This document shows, in pieces, positions 40,253-50,006 of a stretch of DNA of 64,000 bases (positions are counted from its first letter, which is position 1; every line of letters starts with the position of its first letter). The notes under the pieces are model-generated. The model ran no database searches, was not told where the DNA came from, and saw nothing but the letters and a program-made list of their open reading frames with translations. The position numbers and the translations under genes were made by a program. Location of the stretch: the NCBI GenBank assembly GCA_937926205.1, contig CALEYL010000066.1, forward strand, positions 1 through 64,000, in the 5' to 3' direction. This stretch comes from an uncultured Saprospiraceae bacterium. GTDB lineage: Bacteria > Bacteroidota > Bacteroidia > Chitinophagales > Saprospiraceae.

Positions 40253-41014
40253 TTAGTCTTTCTTCATCATACCGCCGAGGTCCGGATTCGGTACGATTTC
40301 AGTGCGGCGGTTTTTAGCGCGGCCTGCTGAAGTGCTGTTGTCGCCTGCCGGAAGGCTCTCACCTTTACCTGCAATCGTCAATTGCTTGGCACTAACACCT
40401 TTTTTTGTCAGGTACTTAACCACTTCTTTCGCACGGTCAAGGCTAAGGTCCCAGTTGTCATAGCCAGATCCTTTAGCGTATTGCTTGTTATCTGTATGGC
40501 CTTCAACCAAAATCTTAGCATTCGGGCTTTTCTTAAGCGCTACTGCCAGTTCATCCAATGCATTGCGCTGATCGCGTGACAATCTCTTGGAGCCGGATTT
40601 GTAGTTCACGCCTTTAGAAGTAACGACATACAGACGGCCCTCACGGTCTTCTAATGTCAAACCACTGTCTTTGTACGTGTTGAAAATGCCATCGATCTGT
40701 GAACGCAGGCTGTTCAGTTCAGCTTCCGTCATCGTGAGCTTTTCCTGAACCTGAGCAATCTGAGCTTTAGTAGCGGAAAGTTCGCCGTTAATTTTGCTCA
40801 GTTCTCCATTCATTCTCGTTTTTTCAGCTTCGAATTCTGCTGCGAGAGCATTCTTCTCATCCTGAAGCTTCTTCAGGTTTGACTGAGTCTCAGCCAAAGC
40901 CTGGTCTGTTGCTGCTTTAGCGGCAACCAGTTCGTCGTACTTCTTTTTGGAAACACAAGACTGGATCGAACCTACAGCCAAGGTAAGAATTAAAAGTTTA
41001 ACTATCAGACGCAT
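40253..41014 (-). CDS. OmpA-family peptidoglycan-binding lipoprotein
   Basis: A 253-residue lipoprotein (lipobox SIQSC, C20). Residues about 25-115 form one long coiled coil (repeats of Ala/Lys/Glu/Leu). Residues about 135-245 are an OmpA C-terminal domain: ILVEGHTDNKQYAKGSGYDN, WDLSLDRAKEVVKYLTKKG, GRAKNRRTEI. The Asp and Arg that grip diaminopimelate in OmpA domains are present (in HTDN and NRRTEI). It should tether the outer membrane to the cell wall. Monocistronic; CAAAGTTA at 41093-41100 (read on the minus strand as TAACTTTG) may be its -7 element. Confidence 0.93.
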   Translation of the reverse strand: MRLIVKLLILTLAVGSIQSCVSKKKYDELVAAKAATDQALAETQSNLKKLQDEKNALAAEFEAEKTRMNGELSKINGELSATKAQIAQVQEKLTMTEAELNSLRSQIDGIFNTYKDSGLTLEDREGRLYVVTSKGVNYKSGSKRLSRDQRNALDELAVALKKSPNAKILVEGHTDNKQYAKGSGYDNWDLSLDRAKEVVKYLTKKGVSAKQLTIAGKGESLPAGDNSTSAGRAKNRRTEIVPNPDLGGMMKKD

Positions 41015-41368
41015 ATTTTACTTAGTTTAATTAAAAAATGCACGATTGGTATTGTACGAAGAAGCGTCTTCGTGATGCGTGTTTACAGCCTTCAAAGTTA
41101 GTAAAGCTGTGCACATTACGCCCTGCAAAGCAATAGATATTTTTTGAATAAAGCAAAGAATGAAACCACTTTCTGCCTTAATTGGCAAAGGTAGGTAGGC
41201 GTGAGCTTTCAAACAATCTGTTTACGTGTTGCTTTTTGTCTTTTCTCTTTTATTTGGACATCTGAAAGCCTTGAACAGCGTTAGATTTACAGGTAATGGG
41301 CTGTCCCATTGTAGGATACCTTTAAAACATCTATTTTTGCAGCTAATTAAAAAAGTTGATACGGCTAG
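41015..41368. other. Divergent promoter region, 354 bases
   Basis: No gene supported. It contains the candidate OmpA -7 element (41093-41100, minus strand) and the promoter at 41309-41339 for the hydrolase gene. A short GAAGCGTCTTC hairpin occurs near 41060. Confidence 0.5.
41309..41339 (+). promoter_or_regulatory. Promoter of the alpha/beta-hydrolase gene
   Basis: TTG at 41309-41311, a 20-base spacer and TATTTTTG at 41332-41339. Start site near 41346, about 23 bases before the ATG. Confidence 0.6.
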
Positions 41369-42166
41369 ATGAGATATGAAATAAGACAGGATGACCGGTT
41401 CAAGTACATTGAAACCGGAGGCGGGAAAGAAAACTTGCTGTTGTTGCACGGGTTGTTTGGCGCGCTTAGCAATTTTGAAGGCATCATCAACCGGTTTTCC
41501 AATATCTGCAATGTGATTGTACCCTTGCTCCCAATTTTCGAAATGCCCATCAGGGCACTTTCTGTTACAGGGTTGGTTAACCACGTTGCTGATTTTGTCA
41601 ATTACAAAGGATATGAGCACCTGCATGTGCTGGGCAACTCCCTGGGTGGGCATATTGCCCTGCTTTATACTTTAAGCTACCCGGAAAAAATCCGGTCTGT
41701 CATCCTGACGGGGAGTTCAGGCCTTTTTGAAAGCGCAATGGGGAGTAGTTTCCCCAAACGCGGCGATTATGAATTCATCAAAAAAAAGACCCAAAGCACC
41801 TTTTATGATCCAAATGTAGCTTCCAAAGAATTGGTGGATGAAGTTTTCGACATCGTAAACGACCGCAACAAAGCCATTCGAATCATTGCTACGGCGAAAT
41901 CAGCTGTAAGACACAACCTCGGCGACAGGCTACACCAGATCACTGCCCCTGTTTTGCTGGTATGGGGGAAACAAGACCAGATTACGCCTCCGTTTGTCGG
42001 TGAACAATTCCACAGCCTGATTGCAAACTCAAAACTGGTTCTGCTGGACCATTGCGGCCATGCCCCCATGATGGAACATCAGGATGTATTTAATGACCAT
42101 CTTGAAGCTTTCCTCCGGGAAACAAGCAACAGCCAGGCTGAAGTTGCTTCTTCCGGAAAAATTTAA
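41369..42166 (+). CDS. Alpha/beta-hydrolase fold protein
   Basis: A 265-residue cytoplasmic hydrolase. The oxyanion loop is LLLHGLFGALSNF, the nucleophile is S91 in VLGNSLGGHIAL, the acid is likely in LLVWGKQDQITPP, and the His in DHCGHAPMMEH. All catalytic positions of the fold are intact. Family members cleave esters, lactones or C-C bonds; the substrate cannot be read. It stands alone, 135 bases before the M1 peptidase gene. Confidence 0.9.
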   Translation: MRYEIRQDDRFKYIETGGGKENLLLLHGLFGALSNFEGIINRFSNICNVIVPLLPIFEMPIRALSVTGLVNHVADFVNYKGYEHLHVLGNSLGGHIALLYTLSYPEKIRSVILTGSSGLFESAMGSSFPKRGDYEFIKKKTQSTFYDPNVASKELVDEVFDIVNDRNKAIRIIATAKSAVRHNLGDRLHQITAPVLLVWGKQDQITPPFVGEQFHSLIANSKLVLLDHCGHAPMMEHQDVFNDHLEAFLRETSNSQAEVASSGKI

Positions 42167-42301
42167 GGGGCATGATAAACTTTAGGCGGGAGTTCCGCAA
42201 TAATCACACGATAAACACAATTATACATGCCCGGCGTTTTATCAGATGACGCGGGCATACTCCATCACATCACTAACGCATCAATCAACACGAATAAAGT
42301 T

Positions 42302-44920
42302 ATGAAATACCTGTTCATACTCCTGGCCGTCATCGGAATGATGGCCGGATGTAAAACACCCCAAACGACCGTCTCTGCTTCGACAGAGACCATTGAAGAA
42401 AGAAACCTGGACACCCTGGAGGTGACCGGAGCCTTTTACGACCAGGAAGAGCCGGCAATTGCAGTATCCGAGCCTGCGGTGTATAATGCCACCAGCACCC
42501 GGGAGAACGACTTGCTGCACGTCAAATTAGACCTCCGTTTTAATTGGGAAAAGGAACAGGTGATTGGCAAAGCCACGCTGAAACTGAAGCCTTATTTTTA
42601 CCCGACCAGCACGGTTACGCTCGATGCCAAAGGACTGGAAATACAAAAAATCATCTTTGAAGGAAGCAACCAGGCCCTTAAATATACCTATGAAAACGAC
42701 CAGATAACCATTCAGTTGGGCCGGCTTTTCACGCGCAACGAACAGTACAGCATTTATATCGAATATACGGCCCATCCTACTGAATCCGGTGGTAGTGCGG
42801 CCATTACGTCCAACCAGGGGTTGTTTTTCATCAACCCCCGCGGCGAAGAAGGCAATAAGCCGCGGCAGATATGGTCACAGGGCGAAACAGAATGGAATTC
42901 CCGCTGGTTTCCGGTCATTGACAAACCCAATGAGCGTTGTACACAAGAAATTTACCTGACGGTTGAGGATCAATACAAAACGCTTTCCAACGGCCTGTTG
43001 GTTTCTTCCAAAAAGAACGCCGATGGCACCCGAACGGATTACTGGAAAATGGACCAGCCGCATGCGCCATACCTGTTCATGATCGCTGTCGGAGATTTTG
43101 CAGTGGTGAAAGATACGTGGAGCGGCATCCCGCTGGAGTACTATGTGGAGCCTGAATTTAAAGACGACGCCAAGCGGATTTTTCCTTATACGCCGGAAAT
43201 GCTGGCGTTTTTCTCCCAAAAAACGGGTTTGAAATACCCCTGGCCAAAATTTTCCCAAATCATCGTCCGCGACTATGTTTCCGGCGCCATGGAGAATACG
43301 ACCGCTGTCATCTATGGTGAAAATTTGCAGCAAACTGCCCGCGAACTGATTGACAATAAAACCAATGAAAAGATTGTTGCGCACGAAATGTTCCACCATT
43401 GGTTCGGGGATTATGTAACGACCGAAAGCTGGGCAAACCTGACCCTCAATGAAGGTTTTGCCAATTACAGCGAGTACCTCTGGCTGGAACACAAATACGG
43501 CGCCGACGAAGCCGATTACCACCTGGCCGAGGAATGGAGTGGCTATCTGGGCTCCGCACAAAGCAATGTTCACCCCCTCATTCATTTTGGGTACGCCGAT
43601 AATGAGGATATGTTTGATGCGCATAGCTATAACAAAGGCGGTTCTGTCCTCCACATGCTGCGTGGCTATATCGGCGATGAAGCATTCTGGCTGTCTTTGG
43701 GCAATTACCTGAAAGAGCACGCTTATAAGCCGGTTGAAGCCCACGATTTGCGCCTGGCTTTCGAAGAGGTAACCGGTCAGGATCTGAACTGGTTTTTTAA
43801 CCAGTGGTTTTTTGACAAAGGGCACCCCGTATTGAATGTTTCCTATGATTATGACGATGGCTCCAAAACAGCAGTGGTCAATGTCGAACAAATTCAGGAT
43901 CCGGCCGAGATGCGCGCCGTATTTGAACTCCCCTTAGCCATTGACATCTACCTGCCTTCAGGAAAAGTAGAACGGCACAACATCCGCGTTAATGAGCGGA
44001 CTCAAATGTTTACTTTTGAAGCAAGCGAGCGTCCCAGGTTGATTGTTTTTGATGCAGAGCACACCATGCTGGGGGTTGTGGACGACAATAAAACAGACGA
44101 GGAACTGGTTTATCAATACCTGCATGCCTCTAAGTTTTATGATCGTTACGAAGTGATCCAACGCCTCGCCTATACGGAAAGTGAGGAAGCCATTACCGTT
44201 TTTACTGCGGCGCTAAAAGATAAATTCTGGGGGATACGCCTTGCCGCTACAGAGTTAGCCGATTTTACCAATGAGAATAACCTGACTGCTTTGCGCCAAT
44301 TGGCAGAATCGGATCCGCACTCCATGGTACGGGCGAATGCTTTCCTGAAACTGGCCGATTTGCAGGATGAAAAAAGCATACCTTATGCCAAACGGGCAAT
44401 TGCAAAAGACTCTGCTTACGCCGTTATTTCTACAGCACTGGATTTACTCACGGCATTGAATAAAGAGGTGGCGCTGGAAGCTGCAACCATGTTGGAAAAC
44501 GAAACGAATGGCGACATCATAGCAGCCGTAGCTTCGCTGTACTCCGAAACGGAAGATATTAAACACCTGCCATTTTTTGAACGCAACCTGGAAAAGGCAG
44601 ATGGATTTGGCGCCATTTCTGTTTTCTCTGGTTACGGCAGGCTACTCGCTTCCGGCTCTGTAGTAAACTGTAGTTCGGCTACAGAAAAGCTGAAAGCAAT
44701 GGCCATCGACATGAAGCAATCGCCGTGGAGACGCGTGGCCGCAACGCGGACTCTGTTTGAGTTGAAAATGCACTACGAAGAAGAAAGCGAGGATGGCAGC
44801 GATGCCGAAAACATGGCTCGTAAAAATCTGGTCAGCAAGATCGAAACCATGATTGAAGACATTAAATCGGCAGAAACAGAGCCACAACTTAAAGCCCTTT
44901 ACGAACAATTTTCAGAGTAG
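42302..44920 (+). CDS. M1-family aminopeptidase lipoprotein
   Basis: An 872-residue zinc peptidase. The ATG at 42302 gives a lipobox MMAGC (C17); the longer frame lacks a signal. The GAMEN exopeptidase motif (VSGAMENTTAVIY) and the zinc site H361-E-M-F-H365 with E384 (LTLNEGFANY) are all present with the standard 18-residue spacing. The catalytic Tyr is likely in SYNKGGSVLHML. The C-terminal 270 residues are helical HEAT-like repeats. It should release N-terminal residues from peptides in the periplasm or at the surface. Bounded downstream by a bidirectional terminator. Confidence 0.94.
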   Translation: MKYLFILLAVIGMMAGCKTPQTTVSASTETIEERNLDTLEVTGAFYDQEEPAIAVSEPAVYNATSTRENDLLHVKLDLRFNWEKEQVIGKATLKLKPYFYPTSTVTLDAKGLEIQKIIFEGSNQALKYTYENDQITIQLGRLFTRNEQYSIYIEYTAHPTESGGSAAITSNQGLFFINPRGEEGNKPRQIWSQGETEWNSRWFPVIDKPNERCTQEIYLTVEDQYKTLSNGLLVSSKKNADGTRTDYWKMDQPHAPYLFMIAVGDFAVVKDTWSGIPLEYYVEPEFKDDAKRIFPYTPEMLAFFSQKTGLKYPWPKFSQIIVRDYVSGAMENTTAVIYGENLQQTARELIDNKTNEKIVAHEMFHHWFGDYVTTESWANLTLNEGFANYSEYLWLEHKYGADEADYHLAEEWSGYLGSAQSNVHPLIHFGYADNEDMFDAHSYNKGGSVLHMLRGYIGDEAFWLSLGNYLKEHAYKPVEAHDLRLAFEEVTGQDLNWFFNQWFFDKGHPVLNVSYDYDDGSKTAVVNVEQIQDPAEMRAVFELPLAIDIYLPSGKVERHNIRVNERTQMFTFEASERPRLIVFDAEHTMLGVVDDNKTDEELVYQYLHASKFYDRYEVIQRLAYTESEEAITVFTAALKDKFWGIRLAATELADFTNENNLTALRQLAESDPHSMVRANAFLKLADLQDEKSIPYAKRAIAKDSAYAVISTALDLLTALNKEVALEAATMLENETNGDIIAAVASLYSETEDIKHLPFFERNLEKADGFGAISVFSGYGRLLASGSVVNCSSATEKLKAMAIDMKQSPWRRVAATRTLFELKMHYEEESEDGSDAENMARKNLVSKIETMIEDIKSAETEPQLKALYEQFSE

Positions 44921-44970
44921 CCCCTCACTTTTATAAAAGCCGGCTACTCTACTCAAAATGCACTTATACA

Positions 44971-45007
44971 ACAAGAGCCACCTCCAAAACATGGAAGTGG
45001 CTCTTGT
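44971..45007. terminator. Bidirectional terminator, ACAAGAG-stem family
   Basis: A 15-bp stem (44971-44985 with 44993-45007) with one G/U, between the convergent peptidase and recA genes. It begins ACAAGAG and ends CTCTTGT like the other two. Confidence 0.8.
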
Positions 45008-45035
45008 ATTTTCAGATCTAATTTATACCTCAGGT

Positions 45036-46091
45036 TTACTCGTCTCCATCTGCTTCAGCATCTTTGGCCGGAATTTTTTTCGGGCCGCCGCTTGATGCAA
45101 TATGGGCCTTGATTTTAACTTCCATTTCGTCAGCAACCTCAGGATTATCGAGGAGGAACTGGCGTGCCGCTTCGCGGCCCTGAGCAATTTTAGCCCCATT
45201 GTAGCTGTACCACGCGCCACTTTTTTCCACCACGCCGTATTCTACGCCAAGATCCACGATTTCACCTGACTTGGAAATGCCTTCTCCGAATACGATGTCG
45301 AATTCTGCCGTACGGAAAGGAGGCGCCAGTTTATTTTTCACCACTTTTACTTTCACGTGGTTGCCGATCAGGTTGCCTTCCTTGTCTTTGATGGCTGCGC
45401 CTGATTTGCGGATATCAAGGCGCACCGAGGCATAAAATTTAAGGGCATTACCACCGGTTGTTGTTTCCGGATTGCCGAACATAACGCCGATCTTTTCACG
45501 CAACTGGTTGATGAAAATGCAGCAACAGCCAGTTTTGCCAATGGTGGCCGTTAGTTTTCGCATGGCTTGAGACATCAGGCGCGCCTGAAGCCCCATTTTG
45601 GAATCCCCCATTTCACCTTCGATCTCGGCTTTGGGTACCAGTGCTGCCACGGAGTCAATGACGATGATGTCTATGGCGCTGGACCGGATCAGGTTTTCGG
45701 TAATTTCGAGCGCCTGCTCGCCATCATCGGGTTGTGAAATCAACAGGTTGTCGGTGTCTACTCCAAGCGCTTCAGCATAAGCGCGGTCGAATGCGTGTTC
45801 TGCATCAATAAATGCAGCAATACCGCCTTGTTTTTGGCATTGCGCGATGGCATGAATGGCCAGCGTTGTTTTTCCCGAAGATTCAGGACCGTAAATTTCA
45901 ATAATTCGTCCTTTCGGGAGGCCATTGACGCCAAGTGCAATGTCTAAGCCAAGCGAACCGGTGGAAATAGCTTCCACATCCAGTACCTGCTTGTCTCCCA
46001 TGCGCATGATGATGCCTTTTCCGTAGGTCTTTTCCAGACGGTCAACTGCAGACTGGAGCGATTTCTGTTTGGACTCTTTTTCTGATGACAT
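45036..46091 (-). CDS. recA: Recombinase A
   Basis: A 351-residue DNA-strand-exchange ATPase. The ATG at 46091 (MSSEKESKQK) gives the normal N-terminus; the longer frame runs into the promoter. Walker A is GPESSGKT at 68-75, Walker B is IIVIDSVAAL near 145, and loop L2 carries FINQLREKIGVMFGNPETTT. The C-terminus is acidic, as usual. The 5' leader contains a 14-bp direct repeat (CTTTTTGTTGAAAA at 46100 and 46117). Monocistronic. Confidence 0.97.
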   Translation of the reverse strand: MSSEKESKQKSLQSAVDRLEKTYGKGIIMRMGDKQVLDVEAISTGSLGLDIALGVNGLPKGRIIEIYGPESSGKTTLAIHAIAQCQKQGGIAAFIDAEHAFDRAYAEALGVDTDNLLISQPDDGEQALEITENLIRSSAIDIIVIDSVAALVPKAEIEGEMGDSKMGLQARLMSQAMRKLTATIGKTGCCCIFINQLREKIGVMFGNPETTTGGNALKFYASVRLDIRKSGAAIKDKEGNLIGNHVKVKVVKNKLAPPFRTAEFDIVFGEGISKSGEIVDLGVEYGVVEKSGAWYSYNGAKIAQGREAARQFLLDNPEVADEMEVKIKAHIASSGGPKKIPAKDAEADGDE

Positions 46092-46136
46092 GTATGCTGC
46101 TTTTTGTTGAAAAACACTTTTTGTTGAAAAGATGAA

Positions 46137-46167
46137 CAAAAATAAAACTATTGTTTGATAATACAAA
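46137..46167 (-). promoter_or_regulatory. recA promoter
   Basis: On the minus strand TTTG (46167-46164), a 19-base spacer and TATTTTTG (46144-46137) match the phylum consensus. The start lies near 46130, about 40 bases before the ATG, so the direct repeat falls within the leader. Confidence 0.6.
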
Positions 46168-46293
46168 TTTTCTTACTACTTTTTTAAGCAATTAATCAAA
46201 GTTAGCCCAGTTCTTTCGCTTTCCTATTTTCATTAATACTTAATTTTTAATGAAGGCGTTCATAAATTGCGCCCTCATAACCGCACCGTAATT

Positions 46294-47178
46294 ATGATAA
46301 CCATAGATCCTAAGCACACACCGACACCGGACCTTCACCAATACCTGCTTGGCGCTGTTGCGCCGCGTCCGATTGCTTTTGCGAGTACCATTGACGAAAA
46401 TGGCGTGGCCAATCTTGCGCCGTATAGTTTTTTCAATGCCTTCAGCTCCAATCCGCCTTGCCTTATATTTTCATCAAACCGGCGTGGAAGCAACAATACG
46501 ACCAAAGATACCCTTCACAACGTGGAGGTGACCGGAGAGGTTGTCATTAATGTAGTCACTTACAATATCGTTCGGCAGGTGGCGGTAGCCAGTGTTGAAT
46601 TTCCGGCCAATGTGAGCGAGTTTGAAAAATCAGGCCTCACCCCCATTCCTTCAGAGCTGGTGAAGCCCTTTCGGGTAAAAGAATCCCCTGTTCAAATGGA
46701 GTGTCGGGTAAAACAAATTATTCCTTTGGGAACAGAAGGCGGCGCCGGAAACCTGATTCTTTGCGAAGTGCTGCTGATTCATATAGATGAAAAGGTACTG
46801 GATGAAAACAACCGCATCAATCCGCACAAAATTGACCTGATGGGCCGCATGGGCCGGGCCTATTACGTGCGGGCAAGCGGGGAAGCGGTGCATACCATTG
46901 TCCAGCCTTATCTTCCCTTGTGCATTGGTTATGACCAATTGCCCGAAAACATCCGAAACAGCAAGATTCTGACGGGCAACAACCTCGGCCAGTTGGCGGG
47001 ATTGGTTTCAGCGCCGGATAAGGCTTCCATAGAGGCCTTGCGCGATGAAGCTTATATCCGGGCGGCCCTCCAGTCTCACGCGCCGCTGGAAGAACTACAC
47101 CGGCTGGCACAGAAAGAGTTGTCGAAAGAGAATACCGAACTGGCAGCGCAGATCGCCTGGCTGGGGGCTGAGTTGTAG
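46294..47178 (+). CDS. Flavin reductase-like (flavoredoxin family) protein
   Basis: A 294-residue protein. I prefer the ATG at 46294 (MITIDPKHTPTP) over an upstream in-frame GTG or TTG-type extension. It has the FMN-binding split-barrel blocks of the family: LLGAVAPRPIAFASTIDENG, NLAPYSFFNAFSSNPP, STKDTLHN-like TTKDTLHNVEVTGEVVIN, and ASVEFP. The C-terminal 80 residues (from about 215) are an extra helical part that many members lack. It binds FMN and passes electrons from NAD(P)H or another donor. Monocistronic. Confidence 0.88.
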   Translation: MITIDPKHTPTPDLHQYLLGAVAPRPIAFASTIDENGVANLAPYSFFNAFSSNPPCLIFSSNRRGSNNTTKDTLHNVEVTGEVVINVVTYNIVRQVAVASVEFPANVSEFEKSGLTPIPSELVKPFRVKESPVQMECRVKQIIPLGTEGGAGNLILCEVLLIHIDEKVLDENNRINPHKIDLMGRMGRAYYVRASGEAVHTIVQPYLPLCIGYDQLPENIRNSKILTGNNLGQLAGLVSAPDKASIEALRDEAYIRAALQSHAPLEELHRLAQKELSKENTELAAQIAWLGAEL

Positions 47179-47183
47179 GACGG

Positions 47184-47215
47184 TTGCTCTAACTCATCCT
47201 AAATAACTAACTTTG
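47184..47215 (+). promoter_or_regulatory. Promoter of the TPR lipoprotein gene
   Basis: TTG at 47184-47186, a 21-base spacer and TAACTTTG at 47208-47215. The leader to the GTG at 47327 would be about 105 bases. Confidence 0.55.
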
Positions 47216-47326
47216 CAGGCTAATAAAAGAACCTTATTGTGACCGATATCGCCCGGGCTAAAAGCAGTTCTGCTATTCCTGCTGCACAAGCCCGCCGCCG
47301 TTACGAGCCTAATAAATAAACACACC

Positions 47327-48340
47327 GTGAAAAACATCCTGATCGCTCTGCTTTGTCTCGCTATCGTTGCCTGTAACAGCAAAGAACAAAGCAGCCAAAA
47401 TACGACAACAAGCCCCGCCGCTACGGGCAATCCGGCCATCGACAACCTGACGGCGCAAATAACAAAAGACTCTGCTAATGCAGATCTTTATGCACAACGC
47501 GCGGCCATTTATTACGAAAACAATGGCTACGATTTTGCCATTCGCGACCTTCAGAGAGCCATGCTTATAGATTCGGTCAAAGCCGAGTACTATCACCTGC
47601 TGGCAGATGTGTACCTCGATTATTTTCAGTCGCGTCTGGCCCTCAAAACCATGGAACGCGCGGCCGCCATTCACCCGGACCGTATTCCTACCCTGCTGAA
47701 GCTGTGTGAAGTACAGTACATCCTGAAGCAGTACGAAAATTCAATGAAAACGATAGACAAAATCCTGAAAATTGACCCCCAGACCGCCGATGCCTTCTTT
47801 ATGTTCGGGATGAATTTCAAAGAATTGGGTGATACCGTGCGTTCCATCAACAGCTTCCAATCGGCAGTAGAACTCAACCCCGACCTGACGGACGCCTGGA
47901 TCAATCTCGGCCAGCTACACGCCGCCATTAAAAGCAAACTTGCCGGCCGCTTTTTCGACAACGCCATTCGCGTTGACCCGAAAAACCCCGTTGCGCTGCA
48001 TGCCAAAGCCGAATACCTGACTTCGAAGAACGACCTGAAGGGCGCCATTGCGCTGTACAAGGAAATCAATACTGCCGACCCGCAATACGAAGACGGGTAT
48101 TTTAATGCGGGCCTGCTGTATATGGAACAAGACTCTTTTAATCAGGCCTATCAGCAGTTCGACCTTGCCCTGAAAGTTTCTCCAACCTTCATCAAAGCCT
48201 ATGCTTTCCGGGGCTTAGCTTCTGAAAACCTCGGCAAATTCGGCGAAGCAAAACACGACTACGAACAGGCGCTGCGCATGGCGCCCGATTATGAATTGGC
48301 GAAAGAAGGCCTGGCAAGGGTTGGGGGAAAGGCGAAGTAG
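47327..48340 (+). CDS. TPR lipoprotein
   Basis: A 337-residue lipoprotein starting at GTG, with lipobox AIVAC (C16). Ser/Thr/Gln-rich linker to about residue 45, then about eight TPR units, for example AEYYHLLADVYLDYFQSRLA, ADAFFMFGMNFKELGDTVRS, DAWINLGQLHAAIKSKLAGR and YEDGYFNAGLLYMEQDSFNQ. A periplasmic scaffold for envelope protein complexes is the usual role. It ends 23 bases before a convergent gene. Confidence 0.9.
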   Translation: MKNILIALLCLAIVACNSKEQSSQNTTTSPAATGNPAIDNLTAQITKDSANADLYAQRAAIYYENNGYDFAIRDLQRAMLIDSVKAEYYHLLADVYLDYFQSRLALKTMERAAAIHPDRIPTLLKLCEVQYILKQYENSMKTIDKILKIDPQTADAFFMFGMNFKELGDTVRSINSFQSAVELNPDLTDAWINLGQLHAAIKSKLAGRFFDNAIRVDPKNPVALHAKAEYLTSKNDLKGAIALYKEINTADPQYEDGYFNAGLLYMEQDSFNQAYQQFDLALKVSPTFIKAYAFRGLASENLGKFGEAKHDYEQALRMAPDYELAKEGLARVGGKAK

Positions 48341-48362
48341 CGGACACCACACCGCTTAATCA

Positions 48363-49826
48363 TCATTCCCAGGCTTGATAACCTGCTTCTTTTTTCACAA
48401 AAATCCGAAATCCTTTTGCCCGCAATCCATCCACGATTTTTGTTTCCGGGATCCAGGGATATGCCGTGAATCCGGTATAGCACATGGCCTGAATCGGATG
48501 GGGTTCATTGAATAAAACCACTTTTTCCGGCGAAACCGGAATGGTGGCAGGCAGTGCCTTAAGTGCTTCTGTCCATTGCTGCTCCGTTGCATAGGTAGCG
48601 AAAGGTTTTACCCGTTCTATGGAATACCGAAACGGCAAAAGCAGCAGCAAAACAGCCGTGAGCCTGCTCAGCAATCGAAAACTCCGTTTTTTCGGACGGT
48701 TTCGAATCAGCAGGAAAAAACAAAGCGCAGTTAGCATAAAAAAGCCCGGTGCGGTCAGGAGCAGGTAAGTGCTCCGTTTGGTTTCCATCATGGAAAGCAG
48801 CAATATTGGAATAGCGATCCAGAGCGCTATAAATACCAGCGTCTTTCGCTTAGGCTTTCGCCAAATGGCAACAACGAGCCAGAACATGGGCAGATAAATC
48901 AACTCACCGTAACACAGGCGTGCATGGTCCAGATAAAAATACCAGGCGCCGTCATGTCCCTGTATCGACTCAGAAACAGGAAGGAGCACCGCGCGCAGCA
49001 GGTAGGTTGCCTCTTCAGGATAAGCCCAAAGGATAAAAATCAACCAGGGCGCCGCCACAAAGGTGGCCGATAAAGCCATCACGCCAGCATGTTTCACCAA
49101 TTCCCAAATTGGCCGCCGCAACCACAGCCCAATGCCAAGCCAAACAATTGGAATAAAAAGTGCAGCAATCCATTTGCACAAAAAAGCCGATCCGGTCAAT
49201 GCGCCAATTCCAATAGCGAGGCTTGCGGGTCGTTTAGCAGACTGGTAATATTTCAGGGTCAGCAACATTGCCCATTCCGCAAAAAATAAATAAAGTGTTT
49301 CCACATGATCAGACGACAAACGACCTGCTGCCACCTCAATAAGCCGCCCGTGCATGGCATGAAGGCAGGCAGCAAGCAGTCCGATCCGGTCGCCAAATAA
49401 GCGCCTGCCAATAAAAAAAGTCAGCAAAATGCTCAACGTGGAAAACAGAAGGGACGGCAACCTTACTGCCATTTCACTCGCCCCAAAAAGATGGATGCTC
49501 GTTGCCATAGGCCAAAGGGCCAAAGGCGGCTTGCTCAGCCAAATATGGTTGTTGGACCATTCCCGGAAATCGTAGGGCAAAAGCGCTTGGGCATAAAGTA
49601 CAGGCTTCAAAGGGTTTTCTATGAGATTCCTGGCCACTAAAGCATGAAAGCGCTCATCCCACGTGTGTAAAAAAGGATCCTGGGCTGTAGCAATTCTAAG
49701 GAATAGACCAAGCAGAAGAACGGCTATCAAGCCGTGCAACAGGCTGATCTTTCGCCGGTAAAGCAAATAAAATAAAACCAGAAAACTCAGATAGGCAATG
49801 ATCAGGGCGCCTGAAAGTATAGACAT
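48363..49826 (-). CDS. GT39/ArnT-type membrane glycosyltransferase
   Basis: A 487-residue integral membrane protein with about eleven membrane helices. The conserved GT-C acidic pair is in the first outer loop (HTWDERFHALVARNL), and the next loop has SKPPLALWPMATS, the family's K-P-P-L element. It should transfer a sugar from a lipid-phosphate donor to protein, lipid or glycan on the outer side of the inner membrane. No gene for its substrate lies alongside. Substrate unknown. Confidence 0.9.
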   Translation of the reverse strand: MSILSGALIIAYLSFLVLFYLLYRRKISLLHGLIAVLLLGLFLRIATAQDPFLHTWDERFHALVARNLIENPLKPVLYAQALLPYDFREWSNNHIWLSKPPLALWPMATSIHLFGASEMAVRLPSLLFSTLSILLTFFIGRRLFGDRIGLLAACLHAMHGRLIEVAAGRLSSDHVETLYLFFAEWAMLLTLKYYQSAKRPASLAIGIGALTGSAFLCKWIAALFIPIVWLGIGLWLRRPIWELVKHAGVMALSATFVAAPWLIFILWAYPEEATYLLRAVLLPVSESIQGHDGAWYFYLDHARLCYGELIYLPMFWLVVAIWRKPKRKTLVFIALWIAIPILLLSMMETKRSTYLLLTAPGFFMLTALCFFLLIRNRPKKRSFRLLSRLTAVLLLLLPFRYSIERVKPFATYATEQQWTEALKALPATIPVSPEKVVLFNEPHPIQAMCYTGFTAYPWIPETKIVDGLRAKGFRIFVKKEAGYQAWE

Positions 49827-50006
49827 TGGCTTTCAATTCTTCTGTAAAGAAAATACATTTACCCTTGTCTGTCTTTTTTCTGAAAGAGAATGGCCATCTC
49901 AATAGTTTACTAATGTCCGATATTTGACACGCTGGCACTGCCCCTTCGCTGCACATCTCCAAAATTCTGAATATCTTTATCCTCCGGTGTTCAAAATATC
50001 CGTGAT

